Below are positions 40,658 to 49,012 of a stretch of 64,000 nt of DNA, piece after piece (the first letter of the stretch is position 1; each line of letters begins with the position of its first letter). The DNA is from VRUE01 sp963837695 (GTDB lineage: Bacteria; Actinomycetota; Thermoleophilia; Solirubrobacterales; 70-9), in contig CAWINZ010000005.1 in the NCBI GenBank assembly GCA_963837695.1, positions 1,736,001 to 1,800,000 on the forward strand, in the 5' to 3' direction. A program made the position numbers and the translations under genes. Below the pieces are notes generated by a model. It made no database searches, was not told the DNA's origin, and worked only from the letters and a program-made list of their open reading frames with translations.

Positions 40658-41740
40658 TCAGTCGGCGGTCGTGACCGCCCAGCAGAAGCCGCTCAGCTCA
40701 CGCGCCACCGCAACCGCGCAGAGGGTGCGGCGTTTGCCGCGCTCTGAGTCAAGCCGGACCCAGCTGCGGTGCAGGCGCTGCTGGGCCTTCCAGGAGATCG
40801 CGCAGACCGCCTGGGGCTGGCCCTCCTGGCGGCGGCGCAGCTCCCGACCTTTGCGCGGCACCCGCCGGTAGTGCCAGGCCGCCTCGACCAGAAGTCGACG
40901 AGCGTGGCGGGAGCCCGACTTGGTGATCGCGCCCTGCCGGCGCTTTTCTCCCGTCGTGTTCTCCGAAGGCACCAGGCCGAGATAGCTCATCAGCTGGGCG
41001 GGTCGAGCGAAGCGCTCGAAGTCACCTACCTCGGCGCAGAGGCCAAGCGCAGAGAGGGTGTCGATGCCGCGTAGGCAGCGCAGGCGGGCGACGCCCTGCT
41101 CCCAGGGGGAGCCCTCGATGAGGGCGGCCATCTGGGACTCGAGATCGCCGCGACGCACCAGCAGGGCCTCGATCGACCCGATCCCGTCGAGCAGGACCGA
41201 CTGCGCCACCGGCTCGGGAAGCTCGACCCTGCCCAGCCAGTCGAGATGACGTTGGGTCCAGTTGTTGCCCTCGAAGCGCAGGTCGTGGCGCAGCAAGAGC
41301 TTGCCGACCCGGTGGCGGGCCCGCATCAGGTCGCCGCGGATGTCCTCGCGGGCGCGGACCAAGTCACGCATCGCCTCTTCGGCCGGCGTCGGCACCCGCA
41401 CTGCGTGAAGCCCGCCGATCATCAGCAGCCGCACCAGCCGTTCGGCGTCGCGGCGGTCGGTCTTGACCCGGTCGGTCGCCGGGCGCTCGATCTTGCCCGG
41501 CGCGGCCACGGTGCACTCGATTCCCTTCGCCGCCAGGGCCCGGGCCAGGCCGAACCCGGTCGGGCCGGCCTCATAGGCGACCCGCACCGGCGCCGGCAAG
41601 GCGGCGCAGAACTCCGCCACCTGCTCGGTGGCACCCCCCATCCGCTGCACGACCAACTCGCCGGACTCCTGGTCGGCGATCGCCGCGACGACCTTCGCCG
41701 CGTGAACATCGAGACCCACCCACGTCCTAACCTGCGCCAT
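40658..41740 (-). CDS. IS110-family transposase (DEDD)
   Basis: 360 aa from ATG 41740. N-terminal RuvC-like DEDD domain: VRTWVGLDVHAAKVVAAIAD (first Asp), VRVAYEAGPTGFGLARAL (Glu), VKTDRRDAERLVRLL (Asp pair). C-terminal Tnp_20 domain: RLRCLRGIDTLSALGLCAEVGDFERFARPAQLMSYLGLVPSENTTGEKRRQGAITKSGSRHARRLLVEAAW, with the serine of SGS thought to be the nucleophile. Appears full length, with no frameshift, so the element may still be active. These recombinases are guided by a bridge RNA made from a non-coding end, for which see 41741-41830. Confidence 0.95.
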   Translation of the reverse strand: MAQVRTWVGLDVHAAKVVAAIADQESGELVVQRMGGATEQVAEFCAALPAPVRVAYEAGPTGFGLARALAAKGIECTVAAPGKIERPATDRVKTDRRDAERLVRLLMIGGLHAVRVPTPAEEAMRDLVRAREDIRGDLMRARHRVGKLLLRHDLRFEGNNWTQRHLDWLGRVELPEPVAQSVLLDGIGSIEALLVRRGDLESQMAALIEGSPWEQGVARLRCLRGIDTLSALGLCAEVGDFERFARPAQLMSYLGLVPSENTTGEKRRQGAITKSGSRHARRLLVEAAWHYRRVPRKGRELRRRQEGQPQAVCAISWKAQQRLHRSWVRLDSERGKRRTLCAVAVARELSGFCWAVTTAD

Positions 41741-41830
41741 GTCGGCACCCCCATGATTGCGGTCCTCGCCGAGGCCAACCCTCGGCGATAAACCCGCGCA
41801 TCTCATGCGCGGGTGCCGACCTTTACGCGT
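41741..41830 (-). ncRNA. Candidate IS110 bridge RNA region
   Basis: Directly upstream of the transposase on its strand, the DNA is dense in paired segments: GTCGGCA (41741-41747) pairs with TGCCGAC (41813-41819) and encloses TCGCCGAGG/CCTCGGCGA (five-base loop, about 41768-41791) and CCCGCGCAT/ATGCGCGGG (three-base loop, about 41794-41815). In the IS110 group the bridge RNA comes from this side of the recombinase gene. Boundaries and guide loops are not determined. Confidence 0.5.
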
Positions 41831-41890
41831 GGTTCGGATCGAGCCGGCGCTCAGGTGGGCCGGCCATAGGGTCTAGCTGGATTCTTTCTG

Positions 41891-42628
41891 ATGGAGATCC
41901 TCGAACTCCGTTGGTGTGAGCATATTGAGCGAGCTGTGGCGGCGGAGGTTGCGGCGCTTGCCTCCAACGCCGCAAACGAACAAGACGCCGCGTTGTTCAG
42001 GGTCGCCGCCTTCACCGGCCTGCGACTTGGCGAGCTTCGCTGGGGCGACGTGGATCGGGGGCGGCGGCTCCTCCATGTGCGTCGCTCGTTCACGCGGGGC
42101 GAGGCAGGTCCGCCGAAGTCGGGAAAGGTTCGCTCGGTCCCGTTGGTCGACGAGGCCGCGTTCGCCTTCGACGACCTGCGTCGCCGCGAGCGCTTCACGG
42201 ACGATGACGATCTCGTCTTCGTCAACGACCTCGGTCAGCCGTTCGAGGAGTCCGCGATGCGGCGGCGCTTCTACAAAGCCCTGGACGCGGCTGGGCTTCC
42301 TCGCATCCGTTTCCACTATCTCCGCCACACCTTCGGCACGCTCGCGGTGCAGGCGCTCCCGTTGACCGACGTGATGGCGTATATGGGTCACGCCGACATT
42401 CAGACGACGATGATCTATATCCACCACATGCCCCGCCGCGACGACGCTTTCAAGCTTTCGCGCTTGCTCGCGGCGAACATAGATGACGATGTTGGGTGCA
42501 CGCCGGGTGCGCGGTCGGGTTTTCCGGGCGATGAGGAAGACGTCAAATCGCCGCATTCCGCACTGCCAAGCGATGCCGGAGGAGGGACTCGAACCCCCGA
42601 CACGCGGATTATGATTCCGCTGCTCTAA
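41891..42628 (+). pseudogene. Tyrosine recombinase, N-terminal part missing
   Basis: 245-residue frame with the catalytic half of a phage-type integrase: EQDAALFRVAAFTGLRLGELRWGDVD (first Arg), TPPKSGKVRSVPLVDEA-like block, IRFHYLRHTFGTLAVQ (HxxR; Tyr replaces the usual Asp after His), GHADIQTTMIYIHHMPR with the nucleophile Tyr. The SAM-like N-terminal DNA-binding domain (about 150 aa) is absent. The frame starts in non-homologous sequence next to the IS110 element. The 3' end overlaps the tRNA-Met gene in antisense (GGGTRTPDTRIMIPLL is translated tRNA), which marks the old attachment site. Confidence 0.85.
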
Positions 42629-42647
42629 CCAGCTGAGCTACTCCGGC
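42574..42647 (-). tRNA. tRNA-Met (CAU anticodon)
   Basis: On the minus strand the acceptor stem GCCGGAG/CTCCGGC closes with discriminator A. The D arm is GCTC-AGCTGGTTA-GAGC, the anticodon stem GCGGA/TCCGC with loop ATCATAA (CAT), and the T arm is GGGGG-TTCGAGT-CCCTC. The first base pair is a normal G-C, so an elongator rather than initiator tRNA. tRNA-Ile2 (k2C-modified CAU) cannot be excluded. CCA is not encoded. It is the likely integration site of the decayed element. Confidence 0.95.
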
Positions 42648-42707
42648 GGGGCGGCGGATGGTAGCGAGGCTTCGTGCGTGGGCGGTGCTGCGCGCCGCCC
42701 TGGTGGA

Positions 42708-42713
42708 TAGCCT
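42708..42713 (+). promoter_or_regulatory. -10 box (TAGCCT) of the aminopeptidase gene
   Basis: TAGCCT ends seven bases before GTG 42721 (next codon ATG 42724), consistent with leaderless initiation. Confidence 0.45.
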
Positions 42714-42720
42714 TGTGTCC

Positions 42721-43677
42721 GTGATGGGCAGCGCTCTGGATAGGGCAGTCAACACGCTGATCCGGGATTGTCTGGATCTGAACCCTTCTGAGGAGATGCT
42801 GGTGATCTGCAACCCGATCACCGAAGAGCTTGGCGCGCTGTTGCGGATCAACGCGCAGGGCGAGGGCGGCGAGGCGACGCTGGCGGTCATCTCCGAGCGG
42901 GAATCGCACGCAGCGGAGCCGCCGCAGGCGGTTGCCGCGGCGATGCTCGCCGTCGACATCGTCGTTGCGCCGACGATCCAGTCGATCTCCCACACCGAAG
43001 CGCGTCGCGCCGCCACCGCGGCCGGCGTGCGGGTCGCCTCGATGCCCGGCGTTACCGCCGAGATGCTCGCTCGGGTGATGAGCGCGGACCTGAAGCTGTT
43101 GCGCAAGCGGGGCGCCTCTGTCGGGCGCGCGCTCGGTGGCGGCGCTGAGGCGCGAATCACCTGCGCTAACGGCTCCGACCTGCGCCTCGGCTTGGTGGAC
43201 CGGACCGCGACCGTCGACGCGGGAGCGCTGAACATGCGCAGTGCGTTCGGCAACATCCCCTGCGGCGAGGCCTTCATCGCGCCGCTCGAGGGGACCGCCG
43301 AGGGGACGCTGGTCGTCGACGGCTCGATCGCCGCGATCGGCAGGCTCGTCGAGCCGGTTGAGCTGACCGTTCGCGGTGGCCACCTGACCGCGGCGAGCGG
43401 GGCTGAGGGTGCGCGGCTGATGGAGTTGCTCACCGAACACAGCCCGGAAGGGACCAACGTCGCCGAGCTCGGCATCGGCACCAACGAATGCGCAATTCTC
43501 ACCGGCAACATCCTCGAGGACGAGAAGATCCTCGGCACGGCTCACGTCGCCTTCGGCGCCTCGGCGGCGATCGGCGGCACGGTCCAGGTGCCCGTCCACC
43601 TCGACTGCGTGGTGACGCGGCCGACCGTTGAGATCGACGGCGCCGCGATCGTGCGGGCCGGCGAGCTGGTTGTCTGA
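42721..43677 (+). CDS. M29-family aminopeptidase (AmpS/aminopeptidase T)
   Basis: 318 aa metallo-aminopeptidase that trims N-terminal residues from peptides in the cytosol. M29 signatures: ALNMRSAFGNIPCGEAFIAPLEGTAEGTLVVDGS (metal Glu), then TNVAELGIGTNECAILTGNILEDEKILGTAHVAFG (Glu, His) and GTVQVPVHLDCVVTRPTVEIDG (HxD). The first half shows a nucleotide-binding-like fold (EEMLVICNPITEELGALL, DIVVAPTIQSISHTEARRAATAAG). Start GTG 42721, directly followed by ATG 42724. Four bases separate it from the next gene. Confidence 0.9.
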   Translation: MMGSALDRAVNTLIRDCLDLNPSEEMLVICNPITEELGALLRINAQGEGGEATLAVISERESHAAEPPQAVAAAMLAVDIVVAPTIQSISHTEARRAATAAGVRVASMPGVTAEMLARVMSADLKLLRKRGASVGRALGGGAEARITCANGSDLRLGLVDRTATVDAGALNMRSAFGNIPCGEAFIAPLEGTAEGTLVVDGSIAAIGRLVEPVELTVRGGHLTAASGAEGARLMELLTEHSPEGTNVAELGIGTNECAILTGNILEDEKILGTAHVAFGASAAIGGTVQVPVHLDCVVTRPTVEIDGAAIVRAGELVV

Positions 43678-43680
43678 GCG

Positions 43681-44571
43681 GTGGCGCCGCCGCTGCTTGC
43701 CGTTCCCAACGTCTCCGAGGGTCGCGATGCGGGGCGGATCGACTCACTCGAGCGCGCTTTCTCCACGGGAGTGGCCCTGCTCGACCGCCACAGCGACCCC
43801 GACCACGATCGCACCGTCTTCACTCTGGCGGGCGAGCCCGAGGCGCTGACCGCTGCGCTGGCCTGCGGCGCCGCCGAGGCGATCCGCTCGGTCGACATGA
43901 CCGGGTACGCGGGCGCCCACCCGGCGATCGGTGCGCTCGACGTCTCCCCGGTCGTCTGGATCGGACCTGGGGATCGCGCGAGGGCACGAACGACCGCCGT
44001 CGACGTCGCCGACCGGGTCGCCGCCTTGGGCGTTCCCGTTTTCCTCTACGGCGAGTTGGCAAGCGCGCCCGAGCGAGCCGAGCGGGCTTACTTCCGCAAC
44101 GGCGGGCTGGGCGAGCTCCGGCTGCGAATGGAAGCAGGCGAGCTGCCTCCCGACCGGGGCGCGGCGCAGCCGCACCCGACCGCCGGCGCGACCTTGGTCA
44201 CGTCCCGCCCGCCCCTCGGCGCCTTCAACGTCGTGCTGGACAGCGGCGACCTTGAGCTGGCGCAAACCGTCGCCGCCGGCCTGCGTGAGTCGGGAGGCGG
44301 GCTGGTCGGGGTGCGGTCGGTCGGCCTGCTGCTCTCGGGTGGCCGCGTGCAGGTCTCGACCAATATCCACGACCCGGGCGCGACGTCGCTCAGCACGGTC
44401 GTGGAGAGGATTCGCTCGCTCGCTGAGCCGCTCGGCGCCCGGCCGGTCGAGGCCGAGCTCGTCGGTCTGATTCCAGTCGCCGCCCTCGCCGGCTATCCGG
44501 AGGACGTGCCGATTCGGGGCTTCGACCCCGAGCTGAGGACGATCGAGCGGCGCCTAGCGGCCCTCTCCTGA
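43681..44571 (+). CDS. Glutamate formimidoyltransferase-like protein
   Basis: 296 aa from GTG 43681. Matches the formiminotransferase N- and C-terminal subdomains of FtcD: LLAVPNVSEGRDAGRI, LDRHSDPDHDRTVFTLAG, YAGAHPAIGALDVSPVVWI, RVAALGVPVFLYGELA, HPTAGATLVTSRPPLGAFNVVL and VQVSTNIHDPGATSL. The enzyme moves a formimino group from formiminoglutamate to tetrahydrofolate in histidine degradation. No cyclodeaminase domain is fused, and no hut genes are nearby, so the substrate is assigned by family only. Operon with the M29 aminopeptidase. Confidence 0.88.
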   Translation: MAPPLLAVPNVSEGRDAGRIDSLERAFSTGVALLDRHSDPDHDRTVFTLAGEPEALTAALACGAAEAIRSVDMTGYAGAHPAIGALDVSPVVWIGPGDRARARTTAVDVADRVAALGVPVFLYGELASAPERAERAYFRNGGLGELRLRMEAGELPPDRGAAQPHPTAGATLVTSRPPLGAFNVVLDSGDLELAQTVAAGLRESGGGLVGVRSVGLLLSGGRVQVSTNIHDPGATSLSTVVERIRSLAEPLGARPVEAELVGLIPVAALAGYPEDVPIRGFDPELRTIERRLAALS

Positions 44572-44594
44572 ATGGCCCAACGCCGCTATTCGTC

Positions 44595-44600
44595 TAGATT
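44595..44600 (+). promoter_or_regulatory. -10 box (TAGATT)
   Basis: TAGATT ends six bases before ATG 44607. Predicted leaderless start for the small membrane protein gene and the MBL gene behind it. Confidence 0.5.
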
Positions 44601-44606
44601 CCGGAT

Positions 44607-44972
44607 ATGGCCCAGACGAGGAAGAAGCGCCGCCGCAAGCACCGGGGCACGCAGGGTGGCCGTGTCGATCCAAACCGCCGAGCCGGCCGCCCGCGCAGTC
44701 GCGAGGAGGCCAAGGCACGTGCCCGTTCCGGCCGCAAGGCTCAACAGAAGACCGATGCGCCGCCGACCTGGCGCAGCTCGATCGTCCGCGGCGGGGTTGC
44801 CGCCGTCATCTTCACGGCCCTCTTGATGCTGATCTTCAAACGGCCACCCGGTGCCGCCTTCGGCCTTGGCGCCTTCATGCTCGTCTTCTACATCCCGGCC
44901 GGCTACTACATCGACGCGATGTTGTGGCGGCGGCGCGAGCGGGCGCGGATCCGCGCCGGGAGCAAGGAGTGA
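44607..44972 (+). CDS. Small basic membrane protein
   Basis: 121 aa. Very basic cytosolic N-terminus (MAQTRKKRRRKHRGTQGGRVDPNRRAGRPRSREEAKARARSGRK), then two membrane helices (SSIVRGGVAAVIFTALLMLIF, AAFGLGAFMLVFYIPAGYYIDAMLW) and a short basic tail. Such proteins occur widely in actinobacteria before an MBL hydrolase gene. Function unknown. The basic tail could bind nucleic acid or ribosomes. The stop overlaps the next gene's GTG (GTGA). Confidence 0.85.
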   Translation: MAQTRKKRRRKHRGTQGGRVDPNRRAGRPRSREEAKARARSGRKAQQKTDAPPTWRSSIVRGGVAAVIFTALLMLIFKRPPGAAFGLGAFMLVFYIPAGYYIDAMLWRRRERARIRAGSKE

Positions 44973-45613
44973 GTCTTGACGTCCAGATGCTCACCGTGGG
45001 GCCGATCGCGGAGAACTGCTTCGTCGTGCGGCGCGAAGGCTCGGGCAGCGGCCTGATCATCGACCCGGGTGACGAGCCGGATCGCATCCTCGCGGCGGTC
45101 GAGCAGATGGGGACCAAGGTCGATGCGATCCTGATCACCCATTGTCACTTCGACCACATCGGCGCGGTCGCACCGGTTGCGACGATCACCGGCGCCCCCG
45201 TGTACTGCCCGGAAATCGAGCGGCCCCTGCTCGCCGACATCATGGCTTACGTGCCGGTCCCCGGTATTGGCCCCTACGACAACTACGAGGCCGACGAGAT
45301 GGTGAAAGGGGGGGAGACGCTGGAGCTGGCCGGCCTGACCATCGACGTCATCTTCACCCCGGGCCACAGTCCCGGCCACGTCACCTACTCGATCCGCGAC
45401 GAGGAGGCGATGTTCTCCGGTGACGTGCTCTTCAAGGGATCGGTCGGTCGGGTTGACCTTCCCGGCGGCGATGGGCCGACGTTGATGCGCTCGATCCGCG
45501 GCCTGCTCGATTCCCACTCGCCGGAAACCGGCGTCTACCCCGGCCACATGGACGTCACCACACTTGGCGCAGAGCGGGCGAGCAATCCTTTCCTCGCCGA
45601 ACTGGCGAGTTGA
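44969..45613 (+). CDS. MBL-fold hydrolase (glyoxalase II-like)
   Basis: 214 aa metallo-beta-lactamase-fold hydrolase. Metal ligands: ILITHCHFDHIGAV (HxHxDH), FTPGHSPGHVTYSI (third His), FSGDVLFKGSVGRVDLPGGD (bridging Asp), VYPGHMDVTTLGAERASNPF (last His). The ENCFVV start and the final GAERASNPF are typical of the YcbL/type II glyoxalase subgroup, which hydrolyse thioesters. Start GTG 44969, with AAGGA just before. ATG 44987 is an alternative. Precedes hisS, a frequent actinobacterial order. Confidence 0.92.
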   Translation: MSLDVQMLTVGPIAENCFVVRREGSGSGLIIDPGDEPDRILAAVEQMGTKVDAILITHCHFDHIGAVAPVATITGAPVYCPEIERPLLADIMAYVPVPGIGPYDNYEADEMVKGGETLELAGLTIDVIFTPGHSPGHVTYSIRDEEAMFSGDVLFKGSVGRVDLPGGDGPTLMRSIRGLLDSHSPETGVYPGHMDVTTLGAERASNPFLAELAS

Positions 45614-45645
45614 CCCGCGCGCCGCGCAGGTAAGGTCGCGCCACG

Positions 45646-46890
45646 ATGGCGAGCAAATACCAGGCCCCCCGGGGGACCTTCGACGTCCTGCCGGCCGACG
45701 CGCACGCCAGACAGAGGATCGAAGCGACAGCGTCGACCGTCTTTGCGCGGGCCGGCTATGAGCCGATCGCCACTCCCGCGTTTGAGGACACCGAGCTGTT
45801 CGAGCGGGGCGTCGGCCGCTCCACCGACATCGTGCGCAAGGAGATGTTCACCTTCGAGGACAAGGGGGGCCGCAGCATCACCCTGCGGCCCGAGGGCACG
45901 GCGCCGATCTGCCGCGCCTACCTCGAGCACGGCATGCACAAGCTGGCGCAGCCGGTAAAGCTCTCCTACGGTGGCCCGTTCTTCCGCCATGAGCGTCCCC
46001 AGGCCGGGCGCTACCGCCAGTTCCACCAGCTCGGCGCCGAGGCGATCGGCACCGATTCGCCGCTGGCCGACGCCGAGGCGATCATGCTGCTCTCCGACCT
46101 GCTCACCGAGCTGGGTGCGCCGGGCGTCGAGTTGCGGGTCGGCAGCCTCGGCTCGCCCGGGGCGCGCAGCGCCTACCTGGAGGAGCTCAAGGCCCACCTG
46201 CGCACCCATGAGGCGGAGCTCTCAAAGGACGTCCGCGAGCGGATCGAGATCAACCCGCTGCGTGCGTTTGACGCGGACGACGAGGGGACGCGCGGCGTGA
46301 TGGCGAGCGCGCCGACGATCGTCGAGCGGCTGGAGGGGGAGGACGCCGAGCACTTCGCCGAGGTGCGCGCGCTGCTCGAGGCGGCCGGCATCGAGTTCGA
46401 GATCGACCCGACCCTGGTGCGCGGCCTCGACTACTACACGCGGACGATCTTCTCCTTCGTCTGCGACGAGCTCGGCGCGCAATCCGAGATTGGCGGTGGC
46501 GGCCGCTACGACGGCCTGATCGAGCAGCTGGGCGGGCCGCCGACGCCGGCGGTCGGTTGGGCGGCCGGAATCGAGCGCATCCTCCTGGCTCTCGGAGAGG
46601 TTGAGGAGGAGCGCGGCCGGGACGCGTTCATCGCCGTCGCCGACGCCAGCCGGCAGCGGCAGGCGCTGGCCTTGGCGACCGAGCTGCGCCACGCCGGCCT
46701 TGCGGCGGAGGTTGACCTTGCCGGGCGGGGACTGAAGGGGCAGCTCAAGCACGCCGACCGGATCGGTGCCCGCCGCGTGCTGATCCTCGATTCCGACGGC
46801 TCCGCACAGCTGCGCGACATGCAAAGCGGCGAGCAGCGCCCGGTCGATCTGGCGCAAGCCGTCGAGGCGATCGGCGGCGCGCGATCGTGA
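45646..46890 (+). CDS. hisS: Histidyl-tRNA synthetase
   Basis: Class II synthetase, 414 aa. Motif 1 region YEPIATPAFEDTELFERGVG, motif 2 LRPEGTAPICRAY and FRHERPQAGRYRQFHQLGAEAIG, the histidine-specific LVRGLDYYTRTIFSF, motif 3 GGGRYDGLIEQLGGPPTPAVGWAAGIERIL, and a C-terminal HGTP anticodon domain (DAFIAVADASRQRQALALATELR). Start ATG 45646. A TAAGGT box ends nine bases upstream. Its stop overlaps aspS by GTGA, so both synthetases are made together. Confidence 0.97.
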   Translation: MASKYQAPRGTFDVLPADAHARQRIEATASTVFARAGYEPIATPAFEDTELFERGVGRSTDIVRKEMFTFEDKGGRSITLRPEGTAPICRAYLEHGMHKLAQPVKLSYGGPFFRHERPQAGRYRQFHQLGAEAIGTDSPLADAEAIMLLSDLLTELGAPGVELRVGSLGSPGARSAYLEELKAHLRTHEAELSKDVRERIEINPLRAFDADDEGTRGVMASAPTIVERLEGEDAEHFAEVRALLEAAGIEFEIDPTLVRGLDYYTRTIFSFVCDELGAQSEIGGGGRYDGLIEQLGGPPTPAVGWAAGIERILLALGEVEEERGRDAFIAVADASRQRQALALATELRHAGLAAEVDLAGRGLKGQLKHADRIGARRVLILDSDGSAQLRDMQSGEQRPVDLAQAVEAIGGARS

Positions 46891-48665
46891 GCGACGCGCC
46901 GGCGCTGCGCGCCAACGAGTACCGCGACACTTGGTGCGGCCAGGTGCTGGACGACCGGGTCGATTCCGCCGTCCGGGTGGCCGGCTGGGTTCACCGCCGC
47001 CGCGACCACGGCGGCCTGATCTTCATCGACCTGCGCGACCGCACCGGGATCGTCCAACTCGTCTTCCATCCGGACAGCTCGGGCGCGGCGTTCGAGCTCG
47101 CCCACAAACTGCGGGCCGAGGACGTGCTGAGCGCCGCCGGCGCCGTTGTCCGCCGCTCGACCGAGACGATCAACCCGGAGCTGGCGACTGGTGAGTTCGA
47201 GCTCGCAGTCAGCAGCGCCGAGCTGTTGGCCGACGCGGAGACGCCGCCCTTCCAGATCGAGGGCTTCTCCGGCGAGGTCGGCGAGGACGCCCGCCTGCGC
47301 CACCGCTACCTCGACCTGCGTCGCGAGCCGATGCGAGAGGCGCTGGTCCTGCGCCACCGGGTGACCGCGGCGATGCGCGAGTTCCTCGACCGCGAGGGCT
47401 TCCTCGACGTCGAGACGCCGGTCTTGACCCGCTCCACCCCGGAGGGCGCCCGCGACTTCCTCGTCCCCAGCCGTATGCAGCAGGGTTCCTTCTACGCCCT
47501 GCCGCAGTCCCCGCAGTTGTTCAAGCAGATGCTGATGGTGGCCGGCTTCGAGCGCTACTACCAAGTTGCCCGCTGTTTCCGCGATGAGGATCTGCGCGCC
47601 GACCGCCAGCCCGATTTCACCCAGCTCGACATCGAGATGTCCTTCGTCGGCGTCGATGACGTGATCGAGGTCAACGAACGGTTGCTCGCGCACGTGTTCG
47701 AGCGTGTCGGCGGCCCCGCGGTCGAGCTGCCGATCGAGCAGCTTCCCTACGACGAGGCGATGGGTCGCTTCGGCACTGACCGGCCCGACCTGCGCTTCGG
47801 GCTGGAGCTGGTCGACCTCTCCGGGGCGCTTGCCGAGACCGAGTTCAAGGTCTTCCGCGGGGTGATCGAGTCCGGCGGCGCGGTGCGCGGCCTCAACGCG
47901 GGCCGGCGCGACCTGCCTCGCTCCGAGCTCGACGGCTTGATTTCGCGTGCGCAGGAGCTGGGAGCCAAAGGTCTGGTCTGGGCCTTCCGCGAGGGGGACG
48001 GCTGGCGCTCGCCGACTGCCAAGTTCCTCTCCGCGGGTGAGTTGGCCGAGCTCAACCGGCGCCTCGGCGCTGAGGAGGGCGACCTGCTGCTGCTGGTCGC
48101 CGACCGGCCCCGCGTCGTCAATGCGGTCCTGGGACAGCTGCGCGTCGACCTTGCCGAGCGCTTCGACCTGATCCCCGCCGACGCGCACCGGCTGGTCTGG
48201 GTCGTCGACTGGCCGCTGCTGGAGCAGAGCCCCGGTGAGGAGCGCTGGGACCCGCTGCACCATCCCTTTACGGCACCCGCCGGTGAGTTCGACCCCGGCG
48301 ATCCGGGCAGCGCCCGCGCGCTGGCCTACGACCTGGTCTGGAACGGCCAGGAGATGGGCGGCGGCTCGATCCGTATCCATCGCGCCGACGTACAGGAGAA
48401 GGTCTTCGCTGCGCTCGGAATCGATGCCGAAGAAGCCGAGGCCCGCTTCGGCTTCCTGCTCGAGGCGTTGCGCTACGGCGCCCCGCCGCACGGCGGCATC
48501 GCCTACGGGCTCGACCGGATCGTGCAGCGGCTCGCCGGCGCCGACTCGATCCGCGACGTGATCGCATTCCCGAAGACGGCCTCGGGCGCCGATGTCCTGA
48601 CCGGCGCCCCGGCGCCGGTGGGCGAGCTGCAGCTGAAGGAGCTCGGCATCACACTTCGTCGATGA
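46887..48665 (+). CDS. aspS: Aspartyl-tRNA synthetase, probably non-discriminating
   Basis: 592 aa, bacterial type. N-terminal OB-fold anticodon domain (VAGWVHRRRDHGGLIFIDLRDRTGIVQLVFHPD), motif 2 FRDEDLRADRQPDFTQLDIEMSFV, a GAD insertion (residues about 290-400) and motif 3 GIAYGLDRIVQRLAGADSIRDVIAFPK. His41 in RRRDHGG is the residue found in AspRS enzymes that also charge tRNA-Asn (discriminating enzymes have Leu), so Asn-tRNA may be completed by GatCAB. Overlaps hisS upstream and a small gene downstream (ATGA). Confidence 0.96.
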   Translation: MSDAPALRANEYRDTWCGQVLDDRVDSAVRVAGWVHRRRDHGGLIFIDLRDRTGIVQLVFHPDSSGAAFELAHKLRAEDVLSAAGAVVRRSTETINPELATGEFELAVSSAELLADAETPPFQIEGFSGEVGEDARLRHRYLDLRREPMREALVLRHRVTAAMREFLDREGFLDVETPVLTRSTPEGARDFLVPSRMQQGSFYALPQSPQLFKQMLMVAGFERYYQVARCFRDEDLRADRQPDFTQLDIEMSFVGVDDVIEVNERLLAHVFERVGGPAVELPIEQLPYDEAMGRFGTDRPDLRFGLELVDLSGALAETEFKVFRGVIESGGAVRGLNAGRRDLPRSELDGLISRAQELGAKGLVWAFREGDGWRSPTAKFLSAGELAELNRRLGAEEGDLLLLVADRPRVVNAVLGQLRVDLAERFDLIPADAHRLVWVVDWPLLEQSPGEERWDPLHHPFTAPAGEFDPGDPGSARALAYDLVWNGQEMGGGSIRIHRADVQEKVFAALGIDAEEAEARFGFLLEALRYGAPPHGGIAYGLDRIVQRLAGADSIRDVIAFPKTASGADVLTGAPAPVGELQLKELGITLRR

Positions 48666-48940
48666 GTTTGATCGACCGCCTGCGTCGCTTTTTAAGCTCC
48701 GGACCCGGGAAGACCCCCATCAAGGTCGACGATCCGACCTTCGACTCCTGGGAGGTCGTGCGCGACTTCGGCGACGTGCGCACGGCGCGGGCCTGGCACC
48801 AGGCGCTCGAAGAGGCGGGGATCGACGCCGTTCTGACCGCCGATTGGCCGATCGATCGTTTCGGCCGCGGCGACATCGCCCTGCGGGTCAGGGGCGAGGA
48901 CTGGAGCGAGGCCGAGTTCCTGCTCTCCAACCTCGACTGA
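48662..48940 (+). CDS. Small DUF2007-like protein
   Basis: 92 aa. After a basic, proline-containing N-terminus, the core reads SWEVVRDFGDVRTARAWHQALEEAGIDAVLTADWPIDRFGRGDIALRVRGEDWSEAEFLLSNL. The beta-alpha-beta-beta-alpha order with a helix that selects one chain (ARAWHQALEEAGI) and a final DWSEAEFLL helix is like the small DUF2007 putative signal-transducing domain. Role unknown. ATG 48662 overlaps the aspS stop, so expression follows aspS. Confidence 0.75.
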   Translation: MSLIDRLRRFLSSGPGKTPIKVDDPTFDSWEVVRDFGDVRTARAWHQALEEAGIDAVLTADWPIDRFGRGDIALRVRGEDWSEAEFLLSNLD

Positions 48941-48999
48941 GGAGGCCGCGGCACTTCCGCCTGGACCGATCTCCACTCGCCAGCAAGCCCTCGTGGTGG

Positions 49000-49005
49000 T
49001 ACGGT
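49000..49005 (+). promoter_or_regulatory. -10 box (TACGGT) of the candidate ncRNA
   Basis: TACGGT ends seven bases before 49013, the first base of the closing stem of the predicted RNA. -35 not obvious. Confidence 0.45.
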
Positions 49006-49012
49006 TGAGCCG

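Larger units (their letters stand above)
40560..41880 (-). mobile_element. IS110-family insertion element (ends approximate)
   Basis: Defined by the transposase at 40658-41740 plus structured non-coding flanks. IS110 elements have no terminal inverted repeats and often no target duplication, so the ends cannot be fixed by eye. The element separates the small gene pair from an N-terminally truncated integrase at 41891. Confidence 0.5.

Noticed and set aside
46506..48491. 661-codon minus-strand frame antisense to hisS/aspS
   Set aside because: Antisense shadow of two confident synthetase genes. No ribosome site or domain.
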